Positions 7,709 through 21,755 of a stretch of DNA of 64,000 nucleotides are shown piece after piece. The notes beneath the pieces were generated by a model. The model saw nothing but the letters and a program-made list of their open reading frames with translations. It ran no database searches and had not been told where the DNA came from. Source of the stretch: Streptomyces venezuelae (GTDB lineage Bacteria; Actinomycetota; Actinomycetes; Streptomycetales; Streptomycetaceae). Made by a program: the position numbers and the translations under genes. The stretch spans positions 3,534,001-3,598,000 of the forward strand of contig NZ_CP029192.1 in NCBI RefSeq assembly GCF_008642315.1, read 5' to 3'. Every line of letters begins with the position of its first letter. Within the stretch, counting starts at the first letter, position 1.

Positions 7709-9111
7709 CCGACGCCCACCGCCTGCCGCCCGCCGCACAGGACGCGGGGCTGCTGTCCCCGGTGCGGGCCGGCACTCCCGTCGAGGCCGTGGTGGCCGAC
7801 CCGGCCTGGCTGCAGGCGATGCTGGACGCCGAGGCCGCCCTCGCCCGCGCCCAGGCCCGCCTCGGCACGGTTCCCGAACGGGCCGCGCGGATCATCACCG
7901 GGGCGGCCCGCGCCGAACTCCTCGATCTGCGCGCCCTGTCCGTCGCCGCCCGCGAGGCCGCCAACCCCGTCGTGGGCCTGGTGCCCGCCTTCACCCGGGT
8001 GGTGGCCGCGGTCGACGAGGAGGCGGCCGAGTACGTCCACCGCGGCTCGACCAGCCAGGACATCCTGGACACCGCGGCGATGCTCGTCGCCGACCGGGCG
8101 CTGCGCCTGATCCACGACGACCTCGGGGCGACGGCGCGGGCGCTGGCCCGCCTCGCCGGGGAACACCGCGACACCGTCATGCCGGGGCGCACCCTGGCGC
8201 TGCACGCCGTGCCGACCACCTTCGGTCTGAAGGCGGCCGGGTGGCGCCACCTGGTCCTGGACGCCCTGGACCGGCTGGAGCGGGTGCGGGAGAGCGGGCT
8301 GCCCGTCTCCCTGGGCGGCGCGGCGGGGACGCTGGCCGGATACCTGGAGTACGCGGGACCCGGCGCGTCGCAGGACGGCTACGTCCACCGGCTGACGGAG
8401 GCGTTCGCGGCGGAGACCGGGCTTGCCCGTCCCGCCCTGCCCTGGCACGCACTGCGCACCCCGATCGCCGACCTCGCGGCCCTGCTCGCCTTCGTCACGG
8501 GCGCGCTGGGCAAACTGGCCGTGGACGTGCAGACGTCGGCCAGGACCGAGATCGGTGAGCTGGCCGAACCCGGCGGAGCCGGGCGGGGCGGTTCCTCGGC
8601 CATGCCGCACAAGCGCAACCCCGTCCTGGCCACGCTGATCCGCAGCGCCGCGCTGCAAGTGCCCGCGCTGGCGGCCGGGTTGACGCAGGCGATGCTGGGC
8701 GAGGACGAGCGTTCCGCGGGGTCCTGGCACGCGGAGTGGCAGCCGCTGCGCGAGTGCCTGCGGCTGACGGGCGGCGCCGCGTGGACGGCGCGGGAGCTCG
8801 CCGAGGGGCTGCGGGTGCGCCCGGAGCGCATGCGCGAGAACCTGGCGCTCACCGGCGGCCAGGTCGTCTCGGAGCGGATCACCGCCGTGCTCGCGCCCCG
8901 TCTCGGCAAGGCCGGGGCCCGGCGGTTGCTCACCCGGGCCGCGGACCGCGCCCGGAGCACCGGTGAACCCCTGGAGAAGGCGCTCGGCGACCTCGCGGAC
9001 GCGGACTTCGCACCCGGCGAGCTGGCCGGGTTGTGCGACCCGGAGGGTTACGTCGGCGCCGCGGGAACCCTCGTCGACACGGCCCTGCGGAACGCCAACA
9101 AGCCTGCCTGA
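7705..9111 (+). CDS. CreD-like nitrosuccinate lyase (fumarase/aspartase superfamily)
   Basis: A 468-residue lyase with the superfamily signature GSSAMPHKRNP at residues about 296-306 and the upstream conserved HRGSTSQDILDTA segment, as in adenylosuccinate lyase and 3-carboxy-cis,cis-muconate cycloisomerase (PcaB). Overlap (ATGA) with a CreE-like monooxygenase makes nitrosuccinate lyase the best call: CreD eliminates nitrous acid from nitrosuccinate, leaving fumarate. A carboxymuconate cycloisomerase is the alternative, but no protocatechuate genes are nearby. A strong hairpin starts 11 nt after the stop, so the upstream transcription unit may end or attenuate here. Nitrite from this pair normally feeds N-N bond formation (diazo, hydrazine or triazene groups). 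Confidence 0.75.
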   Translation: MTDAHRLPPAAQDAGLLSPVRAGTPVEAVVADPAWLQAMLDAEAALARAQARLGTVPERAARIITGAARAELLDLRALSVAAREAANPVVGLVPAFTRVVAAVDEEAAEYVHRGSTSQDILDTAAMLVADRALRLIHDDLGATARALARLAGEHRDTVMPGRTLALHAVPTTFGLKAAGWRHLVLDALDRLERVRESGLPVSLGGAAGTLAGYLEYAGPGASQDGYVHRLTEAFAAETGLARPALPWHALRTPIADLAALLAFVTGALGKLAVDVQTSARTEIGELAEPGGAGRGGSSAMPHKRNPVLATLIRSAALQVPALAAGLTQAMLGEDERSAGSWHAEWQPLRECLRLTGGAAWTARELAEGLRVRPERMRENLALTGGQVVSERITAVLAPRLGKAGARRLLTRAADRARSTGEPLEKALGDLADADFAPGELAGLCDPEGYVGAAGTLVDTALRNANKPA

Positions 9112-9121
9112 ACGCCCACTT

Positions 9122-9155
9122 GACAGCCGCTGGCCACAGGGTGCCAGCGGCTGTC
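9122..9155 (+). terminator. hairpin after the CreD-like gene
   Basis: A perfect 12-bp stem (GACAGCCGCTGG at 9122-9133 paired with 9144-9155) and a 10-nt loop lie 11 nt after the lyase stop. No long U tract follows, as is usual in Streptomyces terminators. It probably ends or attenuates the first transcription unit. Confidence 0.7.
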
Positions 9156-9175
9156 GTCTTGCTGCCATGCGGTTG

Positions 9176-9198
9176 TTCCGGCACCCGGGGTGCCGGAA
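9176..9198. other. 23-bp palindrome upstream of the GYD gene
   Basis: TTCCGGCACC at 9176-9185 pairs with 9189-9198 around a 3-nt loop. It lies 86 nt upstream of the GYD-domain gene, just after the terminator hairpin, and could be a second terminator stem or an operator. It is symmetrical and gives no hint of strand. Confidence 0.45.
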
Positions 9199-9283
9199 GC
9201 ATGGCTGAAAGTGATCCTGTGGCTCGCCCTCTTCCGGAGTCTTCCGGGCGCGCTGAGCCGACGTATTCCTGGAGGGGTACCCC

Positions 9284-9637
9284 GTGCAGTTCATGATTCT
9301 CGCCCGTTACACGCAGGACGTCGTCAAGACCATCCTGGAGGACCCGCAGGCGGTCATCGCCCGCGACGAGCACGCCTTCAAGTTCTACGGCGCACTCGGC
9401 GGGACCGTCGTGAACTACTGGTTCACCCGCGACATCGAGTACAACTTCGCGGTCGTCGTGGACTTCCCGGACGCCGAGGCCGCCCACGCCGCCGTGCTGA
9501 CCGGCTACTCCACGGGCGCCTTCGTGGAGGGCAAGGTCATCCCGCTCGCCTCGGCGGAGGAGATGGTCGGCGCGCTCAAGCGGGCCGCCCCGGCCGTCCA
9601 CCTGTTCTACCCGCCGCAGGCCACGGCCGCCGAGTAG
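9284..9637 (+). CDS. GYD-domain small protein
   Basis: A 117-residue protein of the GYD (dimeric alpha-beta barrel) family: an N-terminal strand FMILARYTQ, a helix with a central GGTVVNYWFTRDIEYNFAVVVDFPD segment, and a final E-E-M-V-G-A-L helix. GYD proteins are ferredoxin-like small proteins with few known functions; relatives with the same barrel act as monooxygenases or cyclase helpers, so a tailoring or product-handling role is possible. The GTG start has GGAGGGG 6 nt upstream; an in-frame ATG two codons later is an alternative. Hairpins lie on both sides, so it may be transcribed separately from the genes before and after it. Confidence 0.7.
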   Translation: MQFMILARYTQDVVKTILEDPQAVIARDEHAFKFYGALGGTVVNYWFTRDIEYNFAVVVDFPDAEAAHAAVLTGYSTGAFVEGKVIPLASAEEMVGALKRAAPAVHLFYPPQATAAE

Positions 9638-9662
9638 GCACGCGCCGCGTGCGGCGGCTCCG

Positions 9663-9694
9663 GCGCCGGGCGGTGCTCTCCCACCGCCCGGCGC
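9663..9694. terminator. 13-bp hairpin between GYD gene and PKS operon
   Basis: A perfect 13-bp GC stem (9663-9675 with 9682-9694) and a 6-nt loop sit between the GYD gene and the first PKS gene. It probably terminates the GYD transcript; the large synthase operon would then need its own promoter in the short gap or read-through. Confidence 0.65.
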
Positions 9695-9727
9695 CCGGCA
9701 TCTTCCGAGGTCCCGAGAGAGGCAGAA

Positions 9728-14931
<5,204 letters not shown>

Positions 14932-14935
<4 letters not shown>

Positions 14936-17900
14936 AGTTCAGCCTGATGTTCTTCGCCAGCGACGAGAACGCGCTGGCCGGGGCGGACCGTTACGACCTG
15001 CTCGTGCGCAGCGCCCGCTTCGGCGACGAGCACGGCTTCCACAGCGTGTGGGTGCCGGAGCGGCACTTCACCCCGCTCGGCTCGCTCTTCCCGAACCCCG
15101 CGCTCCTGCACGCCGCCCTCGCCCGGGAGACCCGGCGCATCGGCCTGCGGGCGGGCAGCGTGGTGGCGCCGCTGCACGATCCGCTGCGCACCGCGGAGGA
15201 GTGGGCCGTCGTCGACCACCTGTCGGGCGGCCGGGTGGGCATCTCCCTGGCCTCCGGCTGGAACCCGGACGACTTCGCGTTCTTCCCCGAGCGCTACGCC
15301 ACGCGCAACACCTATCTGACCGAGGCCGTGCCGACCCTGCGCGCCCTGTGGCGGGGCGAGCAGGTGCCGGCGACCAGCGGCACGGGCGCACCCATCCGCG
15401 TGCGCACCTATCCGCGCCCCGTGCAGCCGGAGCTGCCGCTCTGGCTGACCGCCGCCAGCTCGCCCGAGAGCTTCGTGCGGGCCGGGAGGGCCGGCGCGAA
15501 CCTGCTGACCCACCTGCTCGACCAGGGCGTGGAAGGGCTCGCCGAGAACATCGCCCGGTACCGGGCGGCCCGCGCCGAGTCCGGGTTCGATCCGGCCGAG
15601 GGGTGCGTCACCGTCATGCTGCACACCTTCGTCGGCGAGGACGCGGACACCGCCGTGGCCCGGGCGAAGGACCCGTACTGCACGTATCTGAAGGCGAACC
15701 TGGGCCTGCTCAAGGGTCTTGCCCGCAGCCGCGGGCACGGCGAGGGCGTCGACATCGGCACGCTGCCCGACGAGGAGCTGACCCGCTTCGTCTCCTTCCT
15801 CTACGACCGGTTCGCCGCCGAGAGGTCGCTCATCGGCTCCCCGGAGTCCTGTCTGCCGCTGGTGCGGCGGCTCGCGGACGTGGGGGCCGACGAGCTCGCC
15901 TGCCTCCTCGACTTCGGGCCGGCCCCCGACGAGGTGCTGGACGGGCTGCCCCAGCTGGACCGGCTGCGGGAGATGTCCGCGACGGTCGCGTCGGCACCCC
16001 GTACGGCCCCCGAAGTCACCGCGTCCGCGCGGGACACCGAAGCCGACGCCGACGCCGCGACCCTCCTCGCCCGCGGCCTCGCGGAGTTCGACGTGACCGA
16101 GTTCTTCGGCCGGATCGAGGCCGCCGGCGCCGCCTACGGGCCCGCCATGCGGTGCCTGGAGAACGTCTGGGTCGGCGAGCGCGAGGTGCTCGGCCGCCTC
16201 ACGGTGCCCGAGGGCCCCGCGGAGGAGGCCTACCAGTTCCACCCCGCGCTGCTCGACAACGCGTTCCTGCTGCTCGGCGCGCTGGCCCCCGGCGCGCTCA
16301 GCGGCTCGGAGGCGCTCGCCCTGCCCAGCGGTGTGGGCTCCTTCGAGATCCTGCGCTCCCCCCGCGGCACGATCCACTCGCACGTGGTGCGCACGCCCGT
16401 GGCCGAGGGCGCCGACGAACTGGTCGCCGACGTACGCCTCTTCGACGACACGGGCACGGTCGCCCGCGCCGAGGGCCTGCGCATGCGCCTGGTGGAGGCG
16501 GACGGCGAGCACGCGGACGCGGGCGCCGAGCTCTGCTACCGCACCGAGTGGGCCGAGACGGCCGAGCCCGCGTCCAGCGAGCTGAGCCCGGGTCGCTGGC
16601 TCGTCCTCGCCGACGCCCACGGGCACGGCGACGCGCTGGCCGACGGGCTGCGGGCCGCGGGCCACACCGCGGACGTGGTCCACGCCGCCGGGGAACCGGA
16701 CGTCACGGCGCTGCGGCGCGCGCTCTACGGGGCGGTCGCCGAGGGCCCGCTGCACGGCGTGGCCCTACTGTGGCCGCTGGACGCCGAGGGGGCCGCCGGG
16801 TCCGGCACGGGCGACGAGCCGGCCACCGAGGCCGTGGAGAACTCCCAGCGCCACGGCAGCGAGGCGGCGCTCGCGCTGGTCCGGGCCGCCCTGGAGCTGG
16901 ACGACCCCACGCGCTGCGGCCGGCTGTGGCTGGTGACCCGCGGCGCGCAGCCCGCCCTCGACGACGTCACCCTGCCGGGCGTGCTGCAGGCCCCCGTCTG
17001 GGGGCTCGGCAGGGTGCTCGCCGCCGAGCAGCCCGACATCTGGGGCGGCCTCGTCGACCTGGACCCCGCCGGGGACGCGGACCGGGCGGCCGCCGGGCGT
17101 CTGACGGCCGTGCTGCTCGCGCCGCGCGACGGCACGGCCGACCAACTGGCGCTGCGCGGCGAGCGGTTGCTCGCGCCGCGGCTGGTGCGGGACACCGTGC
17201 TGGCCCGCCCGGCCGACGTGCTGCCGCGGCTCGACCCGGCCGGCACCTATCTGCTCACCGGCGGCCTCGGCGACCTCGGGCTCGCCGTCGCCGGACGCAT
17301 GGTGCGGCGCGGCGCCCGCCACCTGGTCCTGACCAGCAGGCGCGGCCTGAGCACCGACGCGCAGCGTGCCGCGGTGGACGAGCTGACGGCGCTGGGCGCG
17401 CGGGTCACCACCCTGGCGGTGGACGTGGCGTCCGCCCCGGAGGTCCGGGCGCTGCCGGAGCAGCTCGCACTCCTCGGGCTGCCCGAGGTGGTCGGCGTGG
17501 TCCATCTGGCGGGGGTCGTCAACGGCGCGCTCCTCGCCGACCTGGGCGTGGAGCGGCTGCGGGAGGTCGCGGCGCCCAAGGTCGCGGGCTCCTGGAACCT
17601 GCACCGCGTCTTCGCCGACGCGCAGCTGTTCCTGCTGGTCTCGGCGCTGCCCGCCGTCTTCGGGCCGATCGGTGTCGGCGCGGCCAACTACGCGGCCGCC
17701 AACGCCTTCCTCGACGCGCTGGCCCACCACCGGCGCACCCGAGGGGCGGCCGGTACGGCGCTCGGTTACGGCCCGTGGAACGACGTGGGTCTCGCCGTCC
17801 GCGAGAACGGCCTCGACCAGCTCGCGCGGGTGGGCGTGGGCAGCATGCGCCCGGCCGAGGCGCTGGAGGTCTTCGACCGGGTCCTCGACAAGGACCCCCG

Positions 17901-18339
17901 GCAGACCACGGTCGCGCGGATCGACTGGTCCGGTGTGTTCGAGGCCTTTCCCACGGCCCGGCGCACCCAGCAGTTCGCCGGGTTCCTCGACGAGGCGGGC
18001 GACAGCGGCGCGACCGCGCTGCTGCACAAGTGCGCGGGCGCCGATCCCGCCGAACGGGCCGCGATCGTCGGCGGATACCTGACGGAACGCCTCACCGGCG
18101 TGCTCGGCCTCGGCCCGGACCTCGACCCCCAGCAGCCGGTGACCGAGCTGGGGCTGGACTCCCTGATGTCCCTGGACATCCGCAACCGCATCAAGAACGA
18201 CCTCGGGGTCGTCGTCCCCATCGTGCGCTTCCTGGAGGGCGCCTCCGTCGAGGAGCTCACCGCGTACGTGCTGGAACAGCTGGCCGACGAGCTCGACGCA
18301 TGGGACGACCCCACGGAACGAGAGGAGATCACCCTGTGA
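14932..18339 (+). CDS. PKS protein: luciferase-like monooxygenase-DH(C half)-KR-ACP
   Basis: A 1135-residue protein. Residues 1-345 are a luciferase-like flavin monooxygenase of the natural-product (MupA-like, TIGR04020) type: WVPERHFTPLGS, GSVVAPLHDPLR, EEWAVVDHLSGGRVG, SLASGWNPDDF. Residues about 376-523 are the second hot-dog half of a dehydratase (AAGAAYGPAM; Asp442 in HPALLDNAF). A long structural KR segment and a ketoreductase follow (GGLGDLGLAV near residue 775, Tyr920 in NYAAANAF), then an ACP with Ser1077 in GLDSLMSLD. The KR lacks the LDD motif of B-type domains. The DH halves are thus divided between two proteins at the inter-lobe linker with the monooxygenase inserted. The ATG start overlaps the previous stop and the stop overlaps the next GTG. 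Whether the DH is active in trans is unknown. Confidence 0.9.
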
Positions 18340-21300
18340 GCGGGGAACAGGAGGCCACGGGAGCGTTCCGGGAACTCACCGATCTGCTCCGGGCCGTGGA
18401 GGACGCCCGGATCCGGCTGACGGCGGAGGACGGCGAGCTGCGCGTGTCGGCGGCGAAGGGCGCGCTGACCGCACAGCTCCGCGACCGTCTCGTCGACCAC
18501 AAGCCCGGTCTGCTCGCCCACCTCGGCGCACAGGCACGGGCCGCCGCGCCGGTGCCCGCGCTGCCGCGCGACGGCCGCACCTTCCCGCTCTCGCCGGGCC
18601 AGGAGGCGCTCTGGGTGCTCGACCAGCTGGAAGGGCACCGTCCTACGTACGTGATCAGCGGCGTCATCCGGCTCGAAGGACCGTTGCGCCCCGAGGTCCT
18701 CGTCTCCTGCCTCTCCCAGGTGGCCAACCGGCACGAGGCCCTGCGCACCGCCTTCCGCACCGGGGACGACGGCACCCCGCGGCAGGTCGTCCTCGACCCC
18801 GCCCCGCTCGACGTGGCGCGCGTCGATCTGACGGAACTGCCGCCCGAGGAGCGGGAGAAGGAGCTCGCCGCTGTCGCGCGCGCGGCCGGCCGGGAGCGGT
18901 TCGACCTGGCGGCAGGACGGCTGCTGCGCGCGGTCCTGGTGACCGCGGCGCCCGAGGAGGCGTACCTCGTCCTCGCGCTGCACCACATCGCCGCCGACGC
19001 CGCTTCGCTCGCCGTGCTCTTCCGCGAGTTGTTCGTCCTGTACGACGCCGACGCCGAGCCGTCCGCGCTGGCGCCGCTCTCCCTGCACTACGCGGACGTC
19101 TCCGCGTGGCAGCGGGACGTCCTGTCACCGCTGGACGAGCACCGGCAACTCGCGTACTGGAAGGCCCAGTTGGCGGATGCGCCGCCGCTGCTCGAACTGC
19201 CCGCGGACCGGCCGCGGCCCCTGCACCCCTCCTTCGAGGGCGACACCGTCGACTTCGTCCTCGACGCGCCGACGACCGCCCGTCTGGCCGAGGTGGCCGC
19301 ACGGGCCCGCGTCACCCCGTACACCGTGCTCCTCACCTGCTGGGCCGCCGTTCTGGCCCGCTGCGGGCGCAGCGACGAGGTGGTCGTCGGGACGCCCGTG
19401 GGCAACCGGGACCAGCCGCAGGCGGCGTCCCTGGTGGGCTTCTTCGTCAAGACCCTGCCGCTGCGCGTCGACCTGACCGCCGCCGCATCCTTCGAGGAGC
19501 TCCTCGGCCACGTCCAGCGCACCTTCCTCGAAGGCGTCGACCACCTGGACGTGCCGTTCCAGCGCATCGTCGCCGAGACCGCCCCGCAGCGGTCCCTCAG
19601 CCACACCCCGGTCTTCCAGGCGATGCTGACGTACTTCGAGTCGCCGCTGGCCGACACCGAGACGGGCGGCGTCACGGTCTCCCGCGCGGACGTGCACAAC
19701 GGCACCGCCAAGTTCGACCTGACGCTCTTCGCGGAGCACCGGGGCGACAGCGTCGCCTGCTCCCTGGAGTACGCGCGGGACCTCTTCGACCCCGCGACGG
19801 CCCGCGGCCTGGCCGACGCCTTCCGGCACCTCCTCGGCTCGGCGCTCGACTCCCCCGGGTCCGACGTCGCCCGGCTGCCGCTGCTCACTCCGGCGGGCCG
19901 GCAGCGCGCCGTCGAGGCGGGCCTCGGCGCGGACCGGCCCCTCGACCTGGACCGGCCCGTGCACCGGTACGTCACCGAGCAGGCCGCGCTGCGCCCCGAC
20001 GCCGTCGCCGTGAGCCGGGCGGACCAGTCGCTGACCTACGCCCGGCTCGACGAGGACAGCAGCAGGCTCGCCGCCCTGCTGAGGGACCGCGGTGTGGACC
20101 GGGGCACCCTCGTCGGCCTCCACGCACAGCGGACGCCGCGCCAGCTGGTCGCGGTGCTCGCCGTCATGAAGGCCGGTGCCGCCTTCCTGCCGCTCGACCC
20201 CGACCACCCCGCCGAGCGCACCCGCCAGATGCTCGACGAGGCGCGTCCCGACATCGTCCTCAGCGACGCGCCCCTGGACGTCGGCGCGGACCGGGAGGCG
20301 ACGCTGCTGCGCCTCGACGAGCTGGACCTGTCCGCCGTACCGGCCGACGCGCCCCTGCCCACGACGGACCGGGACGACCTGATCTACGTGATCTACACGT
20401 CCGGGTCGACGGGGAAGCCCAAGGGCATCGCCATGCGGCACGGCGCGATCACCAACCTTCTCGCCTGGCAGACAAAGGCCTTCCCCTTCGCCCCCGACGA
20501 CCGGGTGCTGCAGTTCAGTCCGCTGCACTTCGACATCTGCATGATGGAGATGTTCGGCACCTGGGCGGCGGGCGGCACCGTCGTGCTGGTCGACGCCGAG
20601 ACGCGCAGGGACGCGATGCGCCTCCTGCCGTACGTGCGGGAGACGGGCATCACCCGCCTCTTCCTGCCCTACGTCGCCCTCCAGCAGCTCGCCGAGGTGG
20701 CACGGGCCCGCGACGGCCGGTGGCCCACGGAGCTGCGCGAGGTGTTCAGCGCCGGGGAACAGCTCCAGGTCACCGAGGAACTGCGGGACTTCTTCCGGCA
20801 CACGGGGGCGGTGCTGCACAACCAGTACGGGCCCTCGGAGGCCCACGTGATCACGTCGTACACGCTGTCGGGCACACCGGACACCTGGGAGCACCTGCCC
20901 CCGGTGGGCACCGCCGTCGACAACGTGCGGATCCGGGTGCTCGACCCGCACGGCGCCCCCGTACCGCAGGGCGTGCCCGGCGAGGTGCACGTGGCCGGGC
21001 CCTGTCTGGCCCGGGGCTATCTGCACCGTCCCGACCTCACGGACCAGGCGTTCGTGCCGGACCCGTGCACCGCGGGCGAGCGCATGTACCGCACGGGGGA
21101 CCTCGCCCGATGGCGGGCCGACGGGACCCTGGAACACCTCGGGCGGGTCGACCACCAGGTCAAGGTGCGCGGGTTCCGGGTCGAGCCCGGCGAGGTGACC
21201 GCGGTGCTCCTCGGCCATCCCGCGCTCAGGGAGGCCGTGGTGGAGGCGCGCGGGAGCGGCGCGGACCGGGCGCTCATGGCCTGGGTGGTGGCGGACGGCG

Positions 21301-21755
21301 CGGCACCGTCCGCGGCCGAGCTCAGACGGCACTGCCTGGACCGGCTGCCCGAGTACATGGTGCCCACGGTCTTCGTGCCGCTGGACGCCCTGCCGCTGAC
21401 CGTCGCGGGCAAGGTGGCCCGCTCGCTGCTGCCGGAGCCGGAGCGAGCGCCGGTCACGGGGCGCGAACCCGGCACGGCGCTGGAGAAGTCCGTGGCCGCT
21501 GTCTTCGCGGACGTCCTGGGCGTCGAACGGGTGGGGTGCGACGACGACTTCTTCCAGTCAGGCGGCCATTCGCTGGCCGCCACCCGTGCCGCCCTGCGAC
21601 TGAGCGAGGAGCACGGCGTCGACGTCACCGCGCGCACCGTCTTCGCCCGGCCCACCGTGGCCGCGCTCGCCGAGAACCTGGAGGTCCTGCTCTGGGCGTC
21701 CGCACCGCCCGTGCCCGCCGGCGCGGATGAGGAATGGGAAGAGGGAGAGCTGTGA
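18336..21755 (+). CDS. NRPS: TubC-type docking-C-A-PCP
   Basis: A 1139-residue single-module NRPS. It opens with a TubC-like N-terminal docking domain (LLRAVEDARIRLTAEDGELR and following, residues about 15-65). A condensation domain follows with HHIAADA at residue 216, then an adenylation domain (YTSGSTGKPKG near residue 687; core motifs YRTGDLARW and DHQVKVRGFRVEPGE) and a carrier with Ser1079 in GGHSLAAT. Reading the binding-pocket positions by eye gives D-I-M-F-F-A-Q-V-I-K, which I cannot match to a known amino acid. The segments FLPYVALQQLAE and AGEQLQVTEELR look like a distinctive A-domain subfamily. It should condense an amino acid onto the acyl-polyketide from the previous protein. The GTG start overlaps the PKS stop. 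Confidence 0.92.
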   Translation: MSGEQEATGAFRELTDLLRAVEDARIRLTAEDGELRVSAAKGALTAQLRDRLVDHKPGLLAHLGAQARAAAPVPALPRDGRTFPLSPGQEALWVLDQLEGHRPTYVISGVIRLEGPLRPEVLVSCLSQVANRHEALRTAFRTGDDGTPRQVVLDPAPLDVARVDLTELPPEEREKELAAVARAAGRERFDLAAGRLLRAVLVTAAPEEAYLVLALHHIAADAASLAVLFRELFVLYDADAEPSALAPLSLHYADVSAWQRDVLSPLDEHRQLAYWKAQLADAPPLLELPADRPRPLHPSFEGDTVDFVLDAPTTARLAEVAARARVTPYTVLLTCWAAVLARCGRSDEVVVGTPVGNRDQPQAASLVGFFVKTLPLRVDLTAAASFEELLGHVQRTFLEGVDHLDVPFQRIVAETAPQRSLSHTPVFQAMLTYFESPLADTETGGVTVSRADVHNGTAKFDLTLFAEHRGDSVACSLEYARDLFDPATARGLADAFRHLLGSALDSPGSDVARLPLLTPAGRQRAVEAGLGADRPLDLDRPVHRYVTEQAALRPDAVAVSRADQSLTYARLDEDSSRLAALLRDRGVDRGTLVGLHAQRTPRQLVAVLAVMKAGAAFLPLDPDHPAERTRQMLDEARPDIVLSDAPLDVGADREATLLRLDELDLSAVPADAPLPTTDRDDLIYVIYTSGSTGKPKGIAMRHGAITNLLAWQTKAFPFAPDDRVLQFSPLHFDICMMEMFGTWAAGGTVVLVDAETRRDAMRLLPYVRETGITRLFLPYVALQQLAEVARARDGRWPTELREVFSAGEQLQVTEELRDFFRHTGAVLHNQYGPSEAHVITSYTLSGTPDTWEHLPPVGTAVDNVRIRVLDPHGAPVPQGVPGEVHVAGPCLARGYLHRPDLTDQAFVPDPCTAGERMYRTGDLARWRADGTLEHLGRVDHQVKVRGFRVEPGEVTAVLLGHPALREAVVEARGSGADRALMAWVVADGAAPSAAELRRHCLDRLPEYMVPTVFVPLDALPLTVAGKVARSLLPEPERAPVTGREPGTALEKSVAAVFADVLGVERVGCDDDFFQSGGHSLAATRAALRLSEEHGVDVTARTVFARPTVAALAENLEVLLWASAPPVPAGADEEWEEGEL

